Shown here: piece after piece, positions 62,625 through 64,000 of the stretch
Numbering within the stretch: the first letter of the stretch is position 1
Layout of the letters: every line of letters begins with the position of its first letter
DNA from: Loxodes magnus
Taxonomy: Eukaryota > Ciliophora > Karyorelictea > Loxodida > Loxodidae
NCBI GenBank assembly: GCA_946699065.1
Contig: CAMPDV010002067.1
Span: 1-64,000, forward strand
Length of the DNA stretch: 64,000 bases
Direction: 5' to 3'
The notes under the pieces: model-generated
Database searches by the model: none
What the model saw: only the letters and a program-made list of their open reading frames with translations
Told to the model about the DNA's origin: nothing
Program-made: the position numbers and the translations under genes

Positions 62625-64000
62625 ATGTAAGAGATTGAGAAATGCTCAGCCTGCTTAAACGAGTATAACTTAACTAGTGCTTTTCCAATTTATCTACCTT
62701 GCGACCATATTTTCTGCAGATTATGCTTATAAGCTTAGTATATTTTACAGAGCTAAATTAGGTGCATTACTTGTAATAAAGAATGCACATTTAAATTCGA
62801 AGATTTAAAACAAGATATGGCTTTAGTAAACAAGATTAAAGAGTAAGAGTAAAAAATCTAATACATACTGCAGATTGGCCAGAAACTAAAGGACTTAAAA
62901 GAATAAATTTAAAAAAGCTCCTTAGACGTTATAAGGTTATAGTCTGATATGTTCAGATAGCTTATAAATAAAACTAGATAAAGCGATCTAAATATCCATG
63001 AATCTCATACTTAAGATATCATTTCGATAGATAAGAAGATCAAATGTCTAAAAGAATTAGCAAGGAAAAAAAAACAATATTCTATGTAGCTTTACTAAAT
63101 TAATTAGAAATTATATGACTTTGATAAGAATTTAGAGACATAGTGTCAAGGAGAAGAAACCATTAAAAATTTATAGGTCTAAAGAGAACATTTTTTGGGT
63201 TTGCTGAAAACTTTGATATAAATGCTATAAAAATAAAGCTCGAATAATGTTTAAAAGTTATAGTAGAAGCTAAAAGAAATTAGACAGTAAGAAGAGAAAA
63301 AATTAAGTAAAAAATCAAAGGTTATTCATTTTTTTTAATGATGAAGCAAAAGATTATGGCTTTGTGATATTTAATGAGTATAAATTACTCAAGTGAATAT
63401 TTAAACTTACATTCACTAGTGAAGTAAAAGTGTTGAGTATAGAAATAATTTCTATTTAATTGGAGGTTTAAATCAAGATTAAGAGGTGCGATAAGCTTGA
63501 TAGATTAGTTATGAGGGTAGAAGTAAAAAACTTAGCGATCTAAACTAGGGGAGATATGTATTTGGAATCGCAGCTGCTTAAAATCATATTTTTGTAGTTG
63601 GAGGGATTACTAATTAGAATAAGATAGTATAGTCAGTAGAAAAGCTAAAGCTAGGAAATGTAAATAAATGATAGATCTGCTCTTAAATCCCACATTGATT
63701 AGCTTACTAAACTTTGATAACAGATGAAGATGAAGAATATATCTATTCTTTTGGAGGTTGGAATTATACTGATTTAAACTTAAACACAATATTAAAGTAC
63801 AATGTATAGGAAGATCTGTGGAACGAATATATTTTAAATCTCCCTGAAGCTATTGCACTTCCTATAGTGTCTCTATAACCTTTAATCATTGTTGGAGGAC
63901 TGAAAAATCCCATAACAACGGAATACTTCGGAAAACTATACAAAAGAAAAAATTAGCAATGAAAAGAAAAGAAAATAGAGTAAGAAGTTTTCTGTCTAAC
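62625..64000 (+). CDS. RING-coiled-coil-kelch protein, C-terminally cut by window end
   Basis: From ATG 62625: a canonical C3HC4 RING at residues 7-50 (CSAC...PCDHIFCRLC...RCITC), then ~200 residues of Lys/Gln-rich coiled coil, then kelch blades from about 278: YLIGGLNQ, RYVFGIAAAQNHIFVVGGI, VNKWQIC, YIYSFGGWN, KYNVQEDLWNEY, PLIIVGG. Double-Gly plus spaced Trp is the kelch signature; three of the Trp are TGA and others TGG. The layout is TRIM/RING-kelch-like, suggesting a ubiquitin ligase with a propeller for substrate binding. Between 63330 and 63450 a second frame (FFNDEAKDYGFVIFNEYKLL) looks more protein-like than the main one; a slip at the T8 run (63339 on) could be real or an assembly error. 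Confidence 0.8.

Noticed and set aside
1..64000. Operons, ribosome-binding sites, CRISPR arrays, riboswitches or bacterial terminators
   Set aside because: The code, coiled-coil/RING/kelch proteins and LINE/SINE content are eukaryotic; no repeat-spacer array or bacterial signal was seen.

Overview
The window is AT-rich eukaryotic DNA that reads as protein only if TAA and TAG are Gln and TGA is Trp. Several well-known motifs need this: the reverse-transcriptase motif NWRPISL, an endonuclease ETW motif, a CWKC zinc knuckle and the Trp residues of kelch blades all carry in-frame TGA, and the same frames hold dozens of TAA/TAG codons. The intact genes also end at TGA. This combination (Gln/Gln/Trp, with TGA doubling as stop) is known in ciliates, especially karyorelicts such as Loxodes; Condylostoma is the other documented case. 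The placement in a karyorelict-like ciliate is my inference. Because every codon can be sense, conventional ORF calling breaks down here, and most apparent short ORFs are shadows of Lys/Glu/Gln-rich frames on the other strand.

Layout. 1-2.6 kb: AT-rich, with a decayed coiled-coil gene (-). 2.64-9.26 kb: a complete LINE-type retrotransposon (L1) with one ~2,173-codon ORF (coiled coil, AP endonuclease, reverse transcriptase, zinc finger, acidic tail), flanked by a perfect 22-bp target-site duplication. 9.98-11.07 kb: truncated copy A of a zinc-cluster/coiled-coil gene family (-). 12.65-14.94 kb: decayed copy F (+). 16-18.5 kb: a zinc-knuckle retroelement fragment (Z1) and two SINEs. 20.25-22.89 kb: intact family member B (-, 881 aa). 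23.3-25.3 kb: SINEs. 25.55-30.59 kb: an old minus-strand LINE (L2) with a SINE nested in its RT. 30.59-30.99 kb: 5'-truncated L1 relative. 31.9-36.3 kb: retroelement ORF fragments. 36.6-39.1 kb: decayed member C (-). 41.5-42.3 kb: repeat K2. 46.04-47.84 kb and 50.29-52.69 kb: intact members D (602 aa) and E (800 aa), both (-). 55-58.6 kb: retroelement fragments and a SINE. 62.6 kb to the end: RING-coiled-coil-kelch gene (+), cut by the window edge.

Two systems stand out. First, a family of Gln-rich coiled-coil proteins with four successive Cys/His clusters (including IBR-like and RING-like ones) is present in six copies; three are intact and three truncated or decayed. Second, three unrelated SINE families and LINE L2 end in the same ~45-nt two-tier stem-loop followed by an (TTTA)n-like tail, which suggests that one LINE machinery mobilises all of them. 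No tRNA, rRNA, CRISPR or bacterial feature was found.
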